DNA of 64,000 nucleotides from an uncultured Oscillospiraceae bacterium. Its GTDB lineage: Bacteria; Bacillota; Clostridia; Oscillospirales; Oscillospiraceae. Shown piece after piece: positions 8,615 to 17,539 of the stretch (position 1 is its first letter; each line of letters opens with the position of its first letter). The stretch covers positions 28,771 to 92,770 of the forward strand of contig CANQRQ010000008.1 in NCBI GenBank assembly GCA_947626315.1. The letters run 5' to 3'. The notes under the pieces were generated by a model, which was given only the letters and a program-made list of their open reading frames with translations, was not told the origin of the DNA and did not search any database. Both the position numbers and the translations under genes were made by a program.

Positions 8615-9568
8615 TCAGCTTCCCCAGACGTCGGTGCCCTTCTCGTCGGGAATAACCAGCTCCATGGCGCGGATGGCGCACTCGATCATGCCGTCGTCCG
8701 GCTCGTTGGTGGTGATATGCTGGAGCCATTTGCCCGGGGCGGAGAGAACCGCGGAGAGCAGATTGTCATGGGCGCCGCACCAGCGGTTGATCTCATAGCT
8801 GATGCCCACCACCAGGGGCAGCAGCAGCAGATGGCAGAGGAAGCGCAGGGCCGTGTTGCTCACGTGGACAAAGGCGTTGACCAGCACGCTCACCAGCACC
8901 ACCACCAGCAGGAAGCTGGTGCCGCAGCGGGGGTGAAACCGGGATTCCGGCCGGACATTCTCCACTGTGAGGGGCTTGCCGTGCTCATAGCAGAAGATGG
9001 TCTTGTGTTCGGCCCCGTGGTAGCTGAAAAGCCGCTTTACATCGTTCATCCGGGTGCAGAGGGCCATATAGCCGACCAGGATCGCCACCCGCACCAGGCC
9101 CTCCGCCAGATTCCGCAGGAAAAAGCGGCGGCTGAGGGGCCGGATGAAGCCGACCAGGAAGGTGGGCAGGAAGAAAAACAGAAACACGGACAGGGCGATG
9201 CCCAGCACCACCGCCGCGCCGATGATCAGCTTTTGGGCCGTCTCCGCCTCAAAATGGGCGCTGATCCACCGGTCCAGCTTGTCCGGTTCCTCCTGCTCCT
9301 CCTCAGGCAGCAGCTCGGCCGAATAGGTCAGCGCCTGCATGCCCTTGACCATGGAGTCGATAAAGGTGACGCAGCCCCGGACCAGGGGCAGGCCGAAGAA
9401 GGGGTATTTGTCCTTTAAAAGCTTCAACTCTTCCGTCTTCTCCACCAGACCGTCCGCCGTGCGGCAGACGATGGCCTGACGCTTGGGACCCCGCATCAGG
9501 ATGCCCTCGATCAGGGCCTGGCCTCCGATGGAGGTGCGGAAGGAGCAGGCTTGGTTCTTTTCCGACAT
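8615..9568 (-). CDS. yqhQ: YqhQ-like DUF1385 membrane protein
   Basis: A 317-residue protein of the conserved DUF1385/YqhQ family, whose biochemical role is unknown. It starts with the family hallmark SIGGQALIEGILMRGP. About four hydrophobic segments follow, plus the conserved YHGAEHKTIFCYEHG and FHPRCGTSFLL motifs. The His/Cys-rich motifs look metal-binding, but that is inference. It lies between a two-component pair (17 nt upstream) and prmC (28 nt downstream). Confidence 0.9.
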   Translation of the reverse strand: MSEKNQACSFRTSIGGQALIEGILMRGPKRQAIVCRTADGLVEKTEELKLLKDKYPFFGLPLVRGCVTFIDSMVKGMQALTYSAELLPEEEQEEPDKLDRWISAHFEAETAQKLIIGAAVVLGIALSVFLFFFLPTFLVGFIRPLSRRFFLRNLAEGLVRVAILVGYMALCTRMNDVKRLFSYHGAEHKTIFCYEHGKPLTVENVRPESRFHPRCGTSFLLVVVLVSVLVNAFVHVSNTALRFLCHLLLLPLVVGISYEINRWCGAHDNLLSAVLSAPGKWLQHITTNEPDDGMIECAIRAMELVIPDEKGTDVWGS

Positions 9569-9585
9569 ATTGCTCTCCAGACAGA

Positions 9586-10578
9586 TTAATAGGATTTCAG
9601 CGGAAGGATCACCGTGGCGAGACAGCCGCCGCCGGGGGCGTTTTGAATTTTCAACTCCCCGTTGTGCCGGGTGACGATCTCATCGCACACGGCCAGGCCG
9701 ATGCCGGTGCCCCGGTTTTTGGAGCTGCCCTTGTAAAACTTCTCCTTCACATGGGGCAGCTCTCCCTCGGGGATGCCGTGCCCGTAGTCCCGGACGCAGA
9801 CGCGGACGCTGTCCGCCTCCTCCGAGAGGGACACGTCCACCATCTTCCCGTCGCCCCCGTGGTTCATGGCGTTGTCCAGCAGGTTCAGAAACACCTGCTT
9901 GAGCCGCTCCGGGTCGCCGGGGATCAGAGGGATCTCCGCGGGGGGCGGCGTGTAGTTGATCTCCATGCCGGCCTGGCGCATCAGCTCCCCATAGGTGTAG
10001 AGCGCGTCCTCCAGCTCGGCGGCGATGTCGATCAGCTCGATGCGCAGATTGAAGCGCCCGTCCTGGATGCGGGTAAACTCCAGCAGCTCCGACACCATCC
10101 CCGTCAGCCGCTCGGCCTCCTTGGAGATGATGTGGATCCCCCGGAGGGAATCCCCCTGCACGGTGGGGTCAAAGGCGATGGTCTCGCTCCAGCCCATGAT
10201 GGCCGTCAGCGGCGTGCGTAGCTCGTGGGAGACCTGGGAGATAAACTCCGTGCGGGATTTTTCCGCAATGGCCACCTTTTCCGACATGTTGTTGATCTCA
10301 TCGGTCAGGCGGCCTATTTCGTTGTCCGTAGCCGCCTCCAGGCGGCTGCCGTAGCTGCCGGAGGCGATCCGGCGGGCAAACTCCGTCAGCTCCGCGATCG
10401 GGTCCGTCACAAAATGCCAGAACCACAGGTTCACCAGCACGATGTACGCGCACAGCGCCACCATGACCGCAATGGCCCAGGCGGGATGCCCCGCGGAAGC
10501 CGCCCAGATCCCCAGCACCAGCAGGGTCATCGCCGCGATGCCGGAGATCAGAAGCTGCAGCTTCAAGTTTCTAAACAT
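9586..10578 (-). CDS. Sensor histidine kinase (HAMP-HisKA-HATPase)
   Basis: A 330-residue membrane kinase with two closely spaced membrane helices (about 7-27 and 33-55) and almost no extracellular loop. A HAMP linker follows, then an H-box SQVSHELRTPLTA with His118 as the phosphoacceptor. The ATP-binding domain has N-box NLLDNAMNHGG, DYGHGIPEGEL and GTGIGLAVC. The short loop suggests sensing within the membrane. GGGGAGAT precedes the ATG. It is 53 nt downstream of its response regulator. Confidence 0.93.
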   Translation of the reverse strand: MFRNLKLQLLISGIAAMTLLVLGIWAASAGHPAWAIAVMVALCAYIVLVNLWFWHFVTDPIAELTEFARRIASGSYGSRLEAATDNEIGRLTDEINNMSEKVAIAEKSRTEFISQVSHELRTPLTAIMGWSETIAFDPTVQGDSLRGIHIISKEAERLTGMVSELLEFTRIQDGRFNLRIELIDIAAELEDALYTYGELMRQAGMEINYTPPPAEIPLIPGDPERLKQVFLNLLDNAMNHGGDGKMVDVSLSEEADSVRVCVRDYGHGIPEGELPHVKEKFYKGSSKNRGTGIGLAVCDEIVTRHNGELKIQNAPGGGCLATVILPLKSY

Positions 10579-10631
10579 GGTGATCTCCCCTTACAGGGTG
10601 TGCTCCGCGGCGCCGCCGCGGGAAAGGGGCC

Positions 10632-11321
10632 TCAGTAGCCCCACTTATAGCCGTAGCCCCAGACCGTGGTCAGATACTCCGGCTCCGTGGCGTCGCTCTC
10701 GATCTTGATCCGCAGGCGCCGGATATTCACGTCCACCGTCTTCAGCTCGCCGGAGAAGTCTCCCCCCCAGACGGCGGTGAGGATCTCCTCCCGGGAGAGG
10801 GCCTTGCCGGGGTTTTCCATAAAGAGCTTCATCAGCAGATACTCAATCTGGGTCAGCTTCAGGCGCTGGCCGTTCTTCTCCAGGGTCCGGTTCCGGGTGT
10901 TGAGCACGAAGGGGCCGCTGGAGATCTCCGCGGTGCTGCGCTCGTCCTCGTCCACCCCCAGGCGGCGGATCAGCGCGTCCACCCGGGCGGTCAGCTCCGC
11001 GGGGGAGAAGGGCTTGGTCACATAGTCGTCCGCGCCGGTCATCAGGCCGGTGACCTTGTCGATCTCCTGGCTCTTGGCGGTGAGCATGATGATGCCCATC
11101 TTGGAGCCGGAGGCCCGGATCCGGCGGCAGACCTCAAAGCCGTCGATATCCGGCAGCATCACGTCCAGCAAAGCCAGACAGATATCCGGGTTCACCTTCA
11201 GCTTTTCCAGAGCCATGGCGCCGGTCTCCGCCTCAATGGGCTCATAACCGCTGCGGCGCAGGTTGATGACCACAAAGCTGCGAATATTGGCTTCATCTTC
11301 CAACACAAGAATCTTTTTCAT
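10632..11321 (-). CDS. OmpR/PhoB-type response regulator
   Basis: A 229-residue regulator. The receiver domain begins MKKILVLEDEAN, with acidic pocket E8/D9, phosphoacceptor Asp53 (LLDVMLPD) and the Lys in DDYVTKPFSP. A winged-helix DNA-binding domain ends YLTTVWGYGYKWGY. The ATG at 11321 is chosen because GGAGG lies 10 nt upstream; the frame is open 33 codons further but with no signal. It heads the minus-strand cluster that runs on through yqhQ, prmC and recA, so this regulator may affect those genes if it is autoregulatory. Confidence 0.94.
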   Translation of the reverse strand: MKKILVLEDEANIRSFVVINLRRSGYEPIEAETGAMALEKLKVNPDICLALLDVMLPDIDGFEVCRRIRASGSKMGIIMLTAKSQEIDKVTGLMTGADDYVTKPFSPAELTARVDALIRRLGVDEDERSTAEISSGPFVLNTRNRTLEKNGQRLKLTQIEYLLMKLFMENPGKALSREEILTAVWGGDFSGELKTVDVNIRRLRIKIESDATEPEYLTTVWGYGYKWGY

Positions 11322-11599
11322 AGTTGCACGTCCTCCACTGCCGGGCCGGCGTTTTATCAAGCGGAACTGTTTCCGGGGCGTCAGCGGAAAGCGCCGGGGC
11401 GAAAACAGCGATTTTACCATTCCAAGTTAGTATACCATGTCTTTGTGTTTTTGGGTAGTATAAGTTTCAAAAAAATTTTTATTTTTTTGCATAAGGATTA
11501 CAGAAAATGTAAAGACGGCGGAGGAAAGGCACCTAAAGCCGGGCAAAAAGGGGAGAAATGAGGTTGATTCTTGGCTGATAAGCTGTTAAAATAGGGACC
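11322..11599. other. Divergent intergenic region between RR operon and GTPase operon
   Basis: 278 bp, A/T-rich in the middle (11440-11510). A minus-strand TATACT (11429-11434) is a candidate -10 for the response-regulator operon but lacks a clear -35. On the plus strand, TTGATT (11564-11569), a 17-bp spacer and TAAAAT (11587-11592) form a promoter only 7 nt before the GTPase ATG. I see no gene here. Confidence 0.55.
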
Positions 11600-14212
11600 A
11601 TGCAGGCGGTAAAGAATTTGGTGATAGGCATTCTGGCCCATGTGGACGCGGGGAAAACCACCCTGTCCGAGGCACTGCTCTATCTGTCGGGAAAACTGAA
11701 GAAACTGGGACGGGTGGACCATCGGGACAGCTTTTTGGATACCGACCGTCTGGAGCGGGCCAGGGGGATCACGATCTTCTCCAAGCAGGCCCTTTTGCGC
11801 GCCGGAGGCACGGAGCTCACCCTGATGGACACCCCCGGCCATGTGGACTTCTCCGCGGAGACGGAGCGGACCCTGGCCGTGCTGGATTACGCGGTGCTGG
11901 TGATCAGCGCCAGCGACGGCGTCCAGGCCCACACGGAGACCCTATGGCGGCTTCTGCGCCGCCGGCAGATCCCCTGCTTTCTCTTTGTGACCAAGATGGA
12001 CCTGCCGGGGACGGACGAGGCGGCCCTGATGGAGGAACTCCAGCGCCGGCTCAGTGAAAGCTGCGTGGATTTCAGCCGCCGGGGCCCGGACTTTGAAGAG
12101 AGCGTGGCCATGTGCAGCGAGGAGCTGCTGGACCGCTATCTTAAGGAAGGGAAGCTCACGGACGGGGACCTGGCGGCGCTGATCGCCCGGCGGGAGCTGT
12201 TCCCCTGTTATTTCGGCTCCGGGCTGAAGCTGGACGGGGTGGAGGCGATGCTGGACGGGTTGGACCGCTACACCCTGCAGCCGCTCCCGGCGGCGGAGCT
12301 TGCCGGGAAAATCTATAAAATAAGCAGGGACCCCCAGGGGAACCGGCTGAGCTGGCTGAAGCTCAGCGGCGGGGAACTGAAGGTCCGTTCACTGCTGCGA
12401 TACCGGGACGAAAACGGCGCGGAGCGGGAGGAGAAGATCACCCAGCTGCGCCGGTATTCGGGCATGAAATTTGAGGCGGTGGAGAGCGTCTCCGCCGGGC
12501 AGACCGCGGCGGCCCTGGGCCTGAGCGAAACCTATGCCGGGCAGGGCCTGGGGACGGAGGCGGACGCCGGGGAGCCGGCGCTGGAGCCCTTTATGAGCTA
12601 TACGGTGCTGCCGGAGCCGGGGCTCGACCCCGCCCTGCTGCTGCCCAAGCTGCAGCAGCTGCAGGAGGAGGACCCCCAGCTGGGCCTGAGCTGGAACGAG
12701 CAGAGCCGGGAGATCTCCGTGCAGCTCATGGGAAAGGTGCAGGCCGAGGTCTTTAAAAGCCTGGTCCGGGAGCGCTTTGACCTGGACGTGGAGCTGGACC
12801 GGGGGCACATCCTCTACCGGGAGACCATCGCCGGAACGGTGGAGGGCGTGGGGCATTTTGAGCCGCTGCGGCATTATGCGGAGGTGCATCTGCTGCTGGA
12901 GCCCCTGCCGCCGGGCGGCGGGATCGTGCTGGACAGCGTATGCAGCGAGGACGCGCTGGACCGGAACTGGCAACGGCTGATCCTCAGCCAGCTCCAGGAG
13001 AAGCGCCATCTGGGCGTGCTCACCGGCGCCCCGCTGACGGATGTGAAGATCAGCCTGGCCGCGGGCCGGGCTCACCCCAAGCACACCGAGGGCGGGGACT
13101 TTCGCCAGGCGGCCTTCCGGGCCGTGCGCCAGGGGCTGATGCAGGCGGAGTCCGTGCTGCTGGAGCCCTGGGGGCGCTTCTCCCTGACGGTGCCGCCGGA
13201 GCAGATCGGCCGGGCCATCAGCGATATCCGGGCCATGAACGGCGTCTTCGGCTCGCCGGAGGAGGCGGGGGAGTTCACCCGCCTGGAGGGCAGCGCCCCG
13301 GCGGAGTGCCTGGGGGATTACGGCGCTCAGGTGGCGGCCTACACCCACGGCCGGGGCCGTTTCAGCTTCCGGCCGGACGGATACCGGCCCTGCCGCCGGC
13401 AGGAGGAGATCGTCCGGGAGAGCGGCTATGAGCCGCTGCGGGATCTGGAAAACCCGGCGGACTCGGTCTTCTGCGCACATGGGGCGGGCTTTGTGGTCCG
13501 CTGGGACCGGGTGCCGGATTATATGCATCTGGACAGTTGCCTGAAAAAACAGCGGGAGGCGGCCCCGCCGCCGGCGCACCGGAGCCTGAGCATCGACGAG
13601 CGGGAGCTGGAGGCGCTGATGGAGCGGGAGTTCGGCCCCATCCGGCGGCCGGTGTACCGGCCCGCCCTCCGCAACGAGGCGCCGCCGCCCGCCGCCCAGG
13701 GGCCGGCGCGGCCGGAGACCCTGATCGTGGACGGGTACAACCTGATCTTCGCCTGGAAGAGCCTGCGGGAGCTGGGCCGGGACCGGCTGGAGCTGGCCCG
13801 GCAGCGGCTGATGGACATGCTGTCCAGCTACTGCGGCTACACCCGGGCGGAGCTGGTGCTGGTGTTCGACGGCTTCCGCACCCCGGGAAATCCCGGCTCC
13901 CGGAGCGAGTACCACAACATCCATGTGGCCTACACCCGGGACGGGGAGACCGCCGACGCCTATATTGAGCGGCTGGTTGACGAGATCGGCAAGAACTACA
14001 CCGTGCGGGTGGTCACCAGCGACAATCTGATCCGCCTGTCCGCCCTCCGCTCCGGCGTGCTGCGCTGCTCCTCCGGGGAGTTTGAGGCGGAGGTGGAGAC
14101 GGTGCTGGACCGGATCGACGAGATCGTGCAGAAAACCAACGCCGGGGCCCACAAGGCCCGGCTGGGGGAGCTGCAGAAAATAGAGGTTCAAACGAAAGAC
14201 GATGGAAAATAA
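11600..14212 (+). CDS. Ribosomal-protection-like translational GTPase fused to Rae1/YacP-type NYN nuclease
   Basis: An 870-residue two-part protein. Residues 1-640 resemble the TetM/TetO branch of EF-G-like GTPases: G1 AHVDAGKT (13-20), G2 RGITI (55-59), G3 DTPGH (77-81), G4 TKMD (131-134; Thr replaces the usual Asn), then EF-G-like domains II-V. Residues about 705-860 form an NYN/PIN-type domain like B. subtilis Rae1 (YacP), an endonuclease that cleaves mRNA in the ribosomal A site. It begins LIVDGYN, with acidic residues Asp711, Asp757, Asp786 and Asp808. A Pro/Ala linker joins the halves. The likely role is delivery of the nuclease to stalled ribosomes. Tetracycline resistance is not implied. 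It overlaps ylmH by 11 nt. Confidence 0.88.
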   Translation: MQAVKNLVIGILAHVDAGKTTLSEALLYLSGKLKKLGRVDHRDSFLDTDRLERARGITIFSKQALLRAGGTELTLMDTPGHVDFSAETERTLAVLDYAVLVISASDGVQAHTETLWRLLRRRQIPCFLFVTKMDLPGTDEAALMEELQRRLSESCVDFSRRGPDFEESVAMCSEELLDRYLKEGKLTDGDLAALIARRELFPCYFGSGLKLDGVEAMLDGLDRYTLQPLPAAELAGKIYKISRDPQGNRLSWLKLSGGELKVRSLLRYRDENGAEREEKITQLRRYSGMKFEAVESVSAGQTAAALGLSETYAGQGLGTEADAGEPALEPFMSYTVLPEPGLDPALLLPKLQQLQEEDPQLGLSWNEQSREISVQLMGKVQAEVFKSLVRERFDLDVELDRGHILYRETIAGTVEGVGHFEPLRHYAEVHLLLEPLPPGGGIVLDSVCSEDALDRNWQRLILSQLQEKRHLGVLTGAPLTDVKISLAAGRAHPKHTEGGDFRQAAFRAVRQGLMQAESVLLEPWGRFSLTVPPEQIGRAISDIRAMNGVFGSPEEAGEFTRLEGSAPAECLGDYGAQVAAYTHGRGRFSFRPDGYRPCRRQEEIVRESGYEPLRDLENPADSVFCAHGAGFVVRWDRVPDYMHLDSCLKKQREAAPPPAHRSLSIDERELEALMEREFGPIRRPVYRPALRNEAPPPAAQGPARPETLIVDGYNLIFAWKSLRELGRDRLELARQRLMDMLSSYCGYTRAELVLVFDGFRTPGNPGSRSEYHNIHVAYTRDGETADAYIERLVDEIGKNYTVRVVTSDNLIRLSALRSGVLRCSSGEFEAEVETVLDRIDEIVQKTNAGAHKARLGELQKIEVQTKDDGK

Positions 14213-14948
14213 CGAATTGCTCCGGCGGGCGGAGGACCTGCGCAGGCGCTGTGAGCGCAGCGGGACCGTCACCATGACGGGCTTTCTCACGCCGGCGGAG
14301 CGGAGCCAGCTCCAGGCCTGGGCCCGGCAGCGGCCGGACTGCCGCCTGGTCTTCAGCGGCGGCCGGGAGGGCTGCGAGCGCACGGCGGCCTTCTTCCTGC
14401 CGTATGATAGGGAGGAAGAGGAGCTGGCTGTCTCCGACTATATCCGGGCCATCCGCTTCACCGCCCATTTCGGCAGCCCCGGCCACCGGGACTATCTGGG
14501 GGCGGCCCTGGCCATGGGGGTCAAGCGGGAGTGGATCGGCGATATCTGGGTCCAGGAGAACCAAGCTTGGCTCTTCTGTCTGCCCAGCGTCCAGCAGCAT
14601 CTGCTGGGCCTGGACCGGGTGGGCCGGACCAGCGTGACGGCGGAGGAGATCTCGCCGGAGGAGGTGCCGGAACCGCTGCGCCAGGTGAAGAAGCTGAGCT
14701 TCTCTGTCATGAGCATGCGGCTGGACGCGGTGGCCGCCGGGCTGTTCGGCTTGTCCCGGGCCGAGGCCGCCCGGCAGATCGCCGCCGGCAACCTGAACCT
14801 GAACTACGCCCAGTGCCTGAAGGGGGATGCGCCCGTCCGGGAGGGGGACGTCCTCTCCCTGCGCCACGCGGGCAAGGGCAGGGTTACCGGCACCGGCGGC
14901 ACCTCCCGAAAGGGCCGGCTTTTCGTATACGCGGAGCTCTATCAATAA
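14202..14948 (+). CDS. ylmH: YlmH-like S4-domain RNA-binding protein
   Basis: 248 residues. The N-terminal and central YlmH domain includes RFTAHFGSPGHRDYLGAALAMGVKREWIGDI and VTAEEISPEEV. A C-terminal S4 RNA-binding domain follows, with MRLDAVAAGLFGLSRAEAARQI. In Bacillus, YlmH binds the 50S subunit and has been linked to ribosome-associated quality control. It overlaps the 3' end of the GTPase-nuclease gene by 11 nt, so the two are translationally coupled. The family is usually near the ftsZ/divIVA cluster; this placement is different. Confidence 0.9.
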   Translation: MENNELLRRAEDLRRRCERSGTVTMTGFLTPAERSQLQAWARQRPDCRLVFSGGREGCERTAAFFLPYDREEEELAVSDYIRAIRFTAHFGSPGHRDYLGAALAMGVKREWIGDIWVQENQAWLFCLPSVQQHLLGLDRVGRTSVTAEEISPEEVPEPLRQVKKLSFSVMSMRLDAVAAGLFGLSRAEAARQIAAGNLNLNYAQCLKGDAPVREGDVLSLRHAGKGRVTGTGGTSRKGRLFVYAELYQ

Positions 14949-15008
14949 AATTTACCGGCCGCCGGAACGGCGCCCGGATCAGAAACAGAAACCGTGGGAG
15001 TACAGAGT

Positions 15009-16229
15009 ATGAGAGCATATGAGCGCTTTGTCAGCTATGTGAAGATTCACACCGCCAGTTCTGCGGACACCAACACCACCCCCAGCACCTACCGGCAGTT
15101 CGACCTGAGCCGCCGCCTGGCCAAGGAGATGCGGGCCATCGGCATGGAGGACGTGTACGAGGACGAGTACGCCTATGTCTACGGGGTGGTCCCCGCCAGC
15201 CCGGGCATGGAGGGGAAGCCCTGCGTGGGCTTTATCGCCCATATCGACACGGTGCCCGAGTTCAGCGGCGCCAACGTGAAGCCCCAGTTTGTGGAGAATT
15301 ACGACGGGGGCGACGTGGCGCTGGGCAGCAGCGGCCGGGTCCTCTCCGCGGAGAAGTTCCCCCATCTGCGCTCCCTCCAGGGGCACACCCTCATCACCAC
15401 CGACGGCACCACCGTGCTGGGGGCGGACGACAAGGCGGGGGTGGCGGAGATTCTGGCCGCCTGCGAGCGGCTGATCGCCGAGGAGATCCCCCACGGCCGG
15501 GTGGCCGTGTGCTTCACCCCGGACGAGGAGGTGGGCCACGGGGCGGCCCTGCTGGATATCGACCGGCTGGGGGCGGACTTCGCCTTCACCGTGGACGGCG
15601 GGGAACTCTGGGAGCTCAACTACGAGACCTTTAACGCCGCGGCGGCCCACTGGGACATCACGGGCCTGAGCGTCCACCCCGGTTCCGCCAAGGACACCAT
15701 GATCAACGCCAGCCTGGTCGCCATGGAGATCAACTCCATGCTGCCGGCGGGGGAGATCCCCGCCCGGACCGAGGGCTACGAGGGCTTTTTCCACCTGACC
15801 AATATGGACGGGGCGGTGGAAAAGGCGGAGCTGGACTACATCATCCGGGACCACAGCGCCGCCCTGTATGAGGCCAGGGTCGGCTCTATGGTCCATATCG
15901 AGAAGCTGATCAACGCCAAATACGGCCCCGGGACGGCCAAGCTGAGCATCCATGAGCAGTACCGGAACATGGCCGAGAAGCTGAAAAACTCCATGGGCAT
16001 TGTGGAGCTGGCCAAGCGGGCCATTCAGAACGCCGGGCTGGAGCCCCGGCTGATCCCTATCCGGGGCGGCACCGACGGGGCCCAGCTCACCTACCGGGGC
16101 CTGCTGTGCCCCAACATCGGCACCGGGGGCTACTGCTGCCACGGGCCCTATGAGCACATCAGCGTGGAGAACATGGACCTGGCCGTGGAGATCATCCTGA
16201 ACATCGTAGGGGAGCTCTGCAGGCGGTAA
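15009..16229 (+). CDS. pepT: Peptidase T (aminotripeptidase)
   Basis: A 406-residue M20 metallopeptidase that removes N-terminal residues from tripeptides in the cytosol. Metal-site landmarks are GFIAHIDTVPEFSG (first His and Asp), LGADDKAG (bridging Asp), TPDEEVGHGA (catalytic Glu) and the C-terminal GPYEHISVE His. The ATG at 15009 follows a GGAG at a proper distance; an earlier in-frame GTG at 14994 is less likely. It is followed 29 nt later by the MFS gene. Confidence 0.96.
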   Translation: MRAYERFVSYVKIHTASSADTNTTPSTYRQFDLSRRLAKEMRAIGMEDVYEDEYAYVYGVVPASPGMEGKPCVGFIAHIDTVPEFSGANVKPQFVENYDGGDVALGSSGRVLSAEKFPHLRSLQGHTLITTDGTTVLGADDKAGVAEILAACERLIAEEIPHGRVAVCFTPDEEVGHGAALLDIDRLGADFAFTVDGGELWELNYETFNAAAAHWDITGLSVHPGSAKDTMINASLVAMEINSMLPAGEIPARTEGYEGFFHLTNMDGAVEKAELDYIIRDHSAALYEARVGSMVHIEKLINAKYGPGTAKLSIHEQYRNMAEKLKNSMGIVELAKRAIQNAGLEPRLIPIRGGTDGAQLTYRGLLCPNIGTGGYCCHGPYEHISVENMDLAVEIILNIVGELCRR

Positions 16230-16258
16230 AGGACGCGCCGGAAAAGGAGGGACCGGTT

Positions 16259-17539
16259 ATGGAAGCAAAGCTGGGGGCCAGAAAATGGCTTGTCCTGATT
16301 CTCGTGGGCCTGTCCGGGCAGTTCGCCTGGACCATCGAGAACATGTATTTCAATGTATTCCTCTATAACACCATTTCCACCGACCCGGGCTACATCGCCG
16401 CCATGGTGGGCTGGTCCGCCGCGGCGGCCACGGTCACTACGCTGCTGATGGGCGGCCTGTCGGACCGACTGGGGAAGCGGAAGCTGTTCATCTCCGGGGG
16501 CTATATCCTCTGGGGCCTCTCCACCGCCGCCTTCGGCTTCATCAGCCCGGAGAGCGCCGGGCGGCTCTTCCCGGCGGCCAACGCCGCCGCGGCCGCCGCC
16601 ACGCTGGTGGTGATAATGGACTGCGTCATGACCTTCTTCGGCAGCACCGCCAACGATGGGGCCTTCAACGCCTACGTGACGGACATCACTTCCCGGGAAA
16701 ACCGGGGCCGGGCGGAGAGCGTGCTGGCCATCCTGCCGCTAATCTCCATGCTGGTGATCTTCGGCTTTTTCGACGGGCTGACCCAGCAGGGCCGCTGGCG
16801 GGAATTCTTCGGCATCTTCGGCCTGCTGGTCTCCGCCGTGGGCCTGGCGGCCGTCTTCCTGGTGCAGGACGATCCCGGATTGCGGCCCCGGCGGGACAGC
16901 ACCCTGAAAAACCTGCTCTACGGGCTGCGGCCCGGCACCGTGCGGGAAAACCCGGAGCTGTACCTGTCCTTTGCCGCCTTCTGCCTGTTCTCCGTGGCGG
17001 TGCAGGTCTTCTTCCCCTATCTGATCATCTATATCCAGAACTATCTGGGCATCGGCAATTACGCCATCGTGCTGGGCGTGGTGCTGCTCTTTGCCTCGGC
17101 GGTGAGCGTGATCTCCGGCCGCTTTATCGACAAAATGGGCAAGCTCCGCTTTGTGTTTCCTGCGGCGCTGGTGATGCTGCTGGGCCTTATAGCCATGTTC
17201 TTCGTGAGAAGCACGGTCCCGGTCATTCTGGCCGGCTGCGTGATGATGAGCGGCTATATGATGGTCTCCGCCGCCCTCAGCGCCAACATCCGAGACTGGA
17301 CCCCGCCGGACAAGGCGGGCCATTTCCAGGGCATCCGCATGATCTTCGCGGTGCTGCTGCCCATGGTCATCGGCCCCGCCGTCGGGGCGGCGGTGATCCG
17401 GGGCAGCGACAGCACCTATATCGACCTGGGCCAGGTGAAGACCGTGCCCACGCCGGGGATCTTCCTGGCCGCGGCGGCGGTGCTGCTGCTGACGGCGGTC
17501 CCCGTGCTGCTGCTGCGGAAGAGAGAGGGGCGGAAATGA
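16259..17539 (+). CDS. MFS permease, probably carbohydrate-type
   Basis: A 426-residue, 12-helix major facilitator. The intracellular loop 2-3 signature is GGLSDRLGKRKLF, with the matching half-motif SGRFIDKMGKLRFVF in the second half. Substrate is not determined by sequence. The next two genes encode a CBM9-like carbohydrate-binding protein and a NahK-like sugar kinase, so sugar uptake is a reasonable inference. AAGGAGGG precedes the ATG, and the stop overlaps the next start (ATGA). Confidence 0.85.
   Translation: MEAKLGARKWLVLILVGLSGQFAWTIENMYFNVFLYNTISTDPGYIAAMVGWSAAAATVTTLLMGGLSDRLGKRKLFISGGYILWGLSTAAFGFISPESAGRLFPAANAAAAAATLVVIMDCVMTFFGSTANDGAFNAYVTDITSRENRGRAESVLAILPLISMLVIFGFFDGLTQQGRWREFFGIFGLLVSAVGLAAVFLVQDDPGLRPRRDSTLKNLLYGLRPGTVRENPELYLSFAAFCLFSVAVQVFFPYLIIYIQNYLGIGNYAIVLGVVLLFASAVSVISGRFIDKMGKLRFVFPAALVMLLGLIAMFFVRSTVPVILAGCVMMSGYMMVSAALSANIRDWTPPDKAGHFQGIRMIFAVLLPMVIGPAVGAAVIRGSDSTYIDLGQVKTVPTPGIFLAAAAVLLLTAVPVLLLRKREGRK

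Noticed and set aside
11600..14212. Tetracycline resistance determinant (TetM/TetO)
   Set aside because: The GTPase half is TetM-like but diverged, and the fused nuclease and ylmH context point to a cellular ribosome role; resistance cannot be claimed from this sequence.
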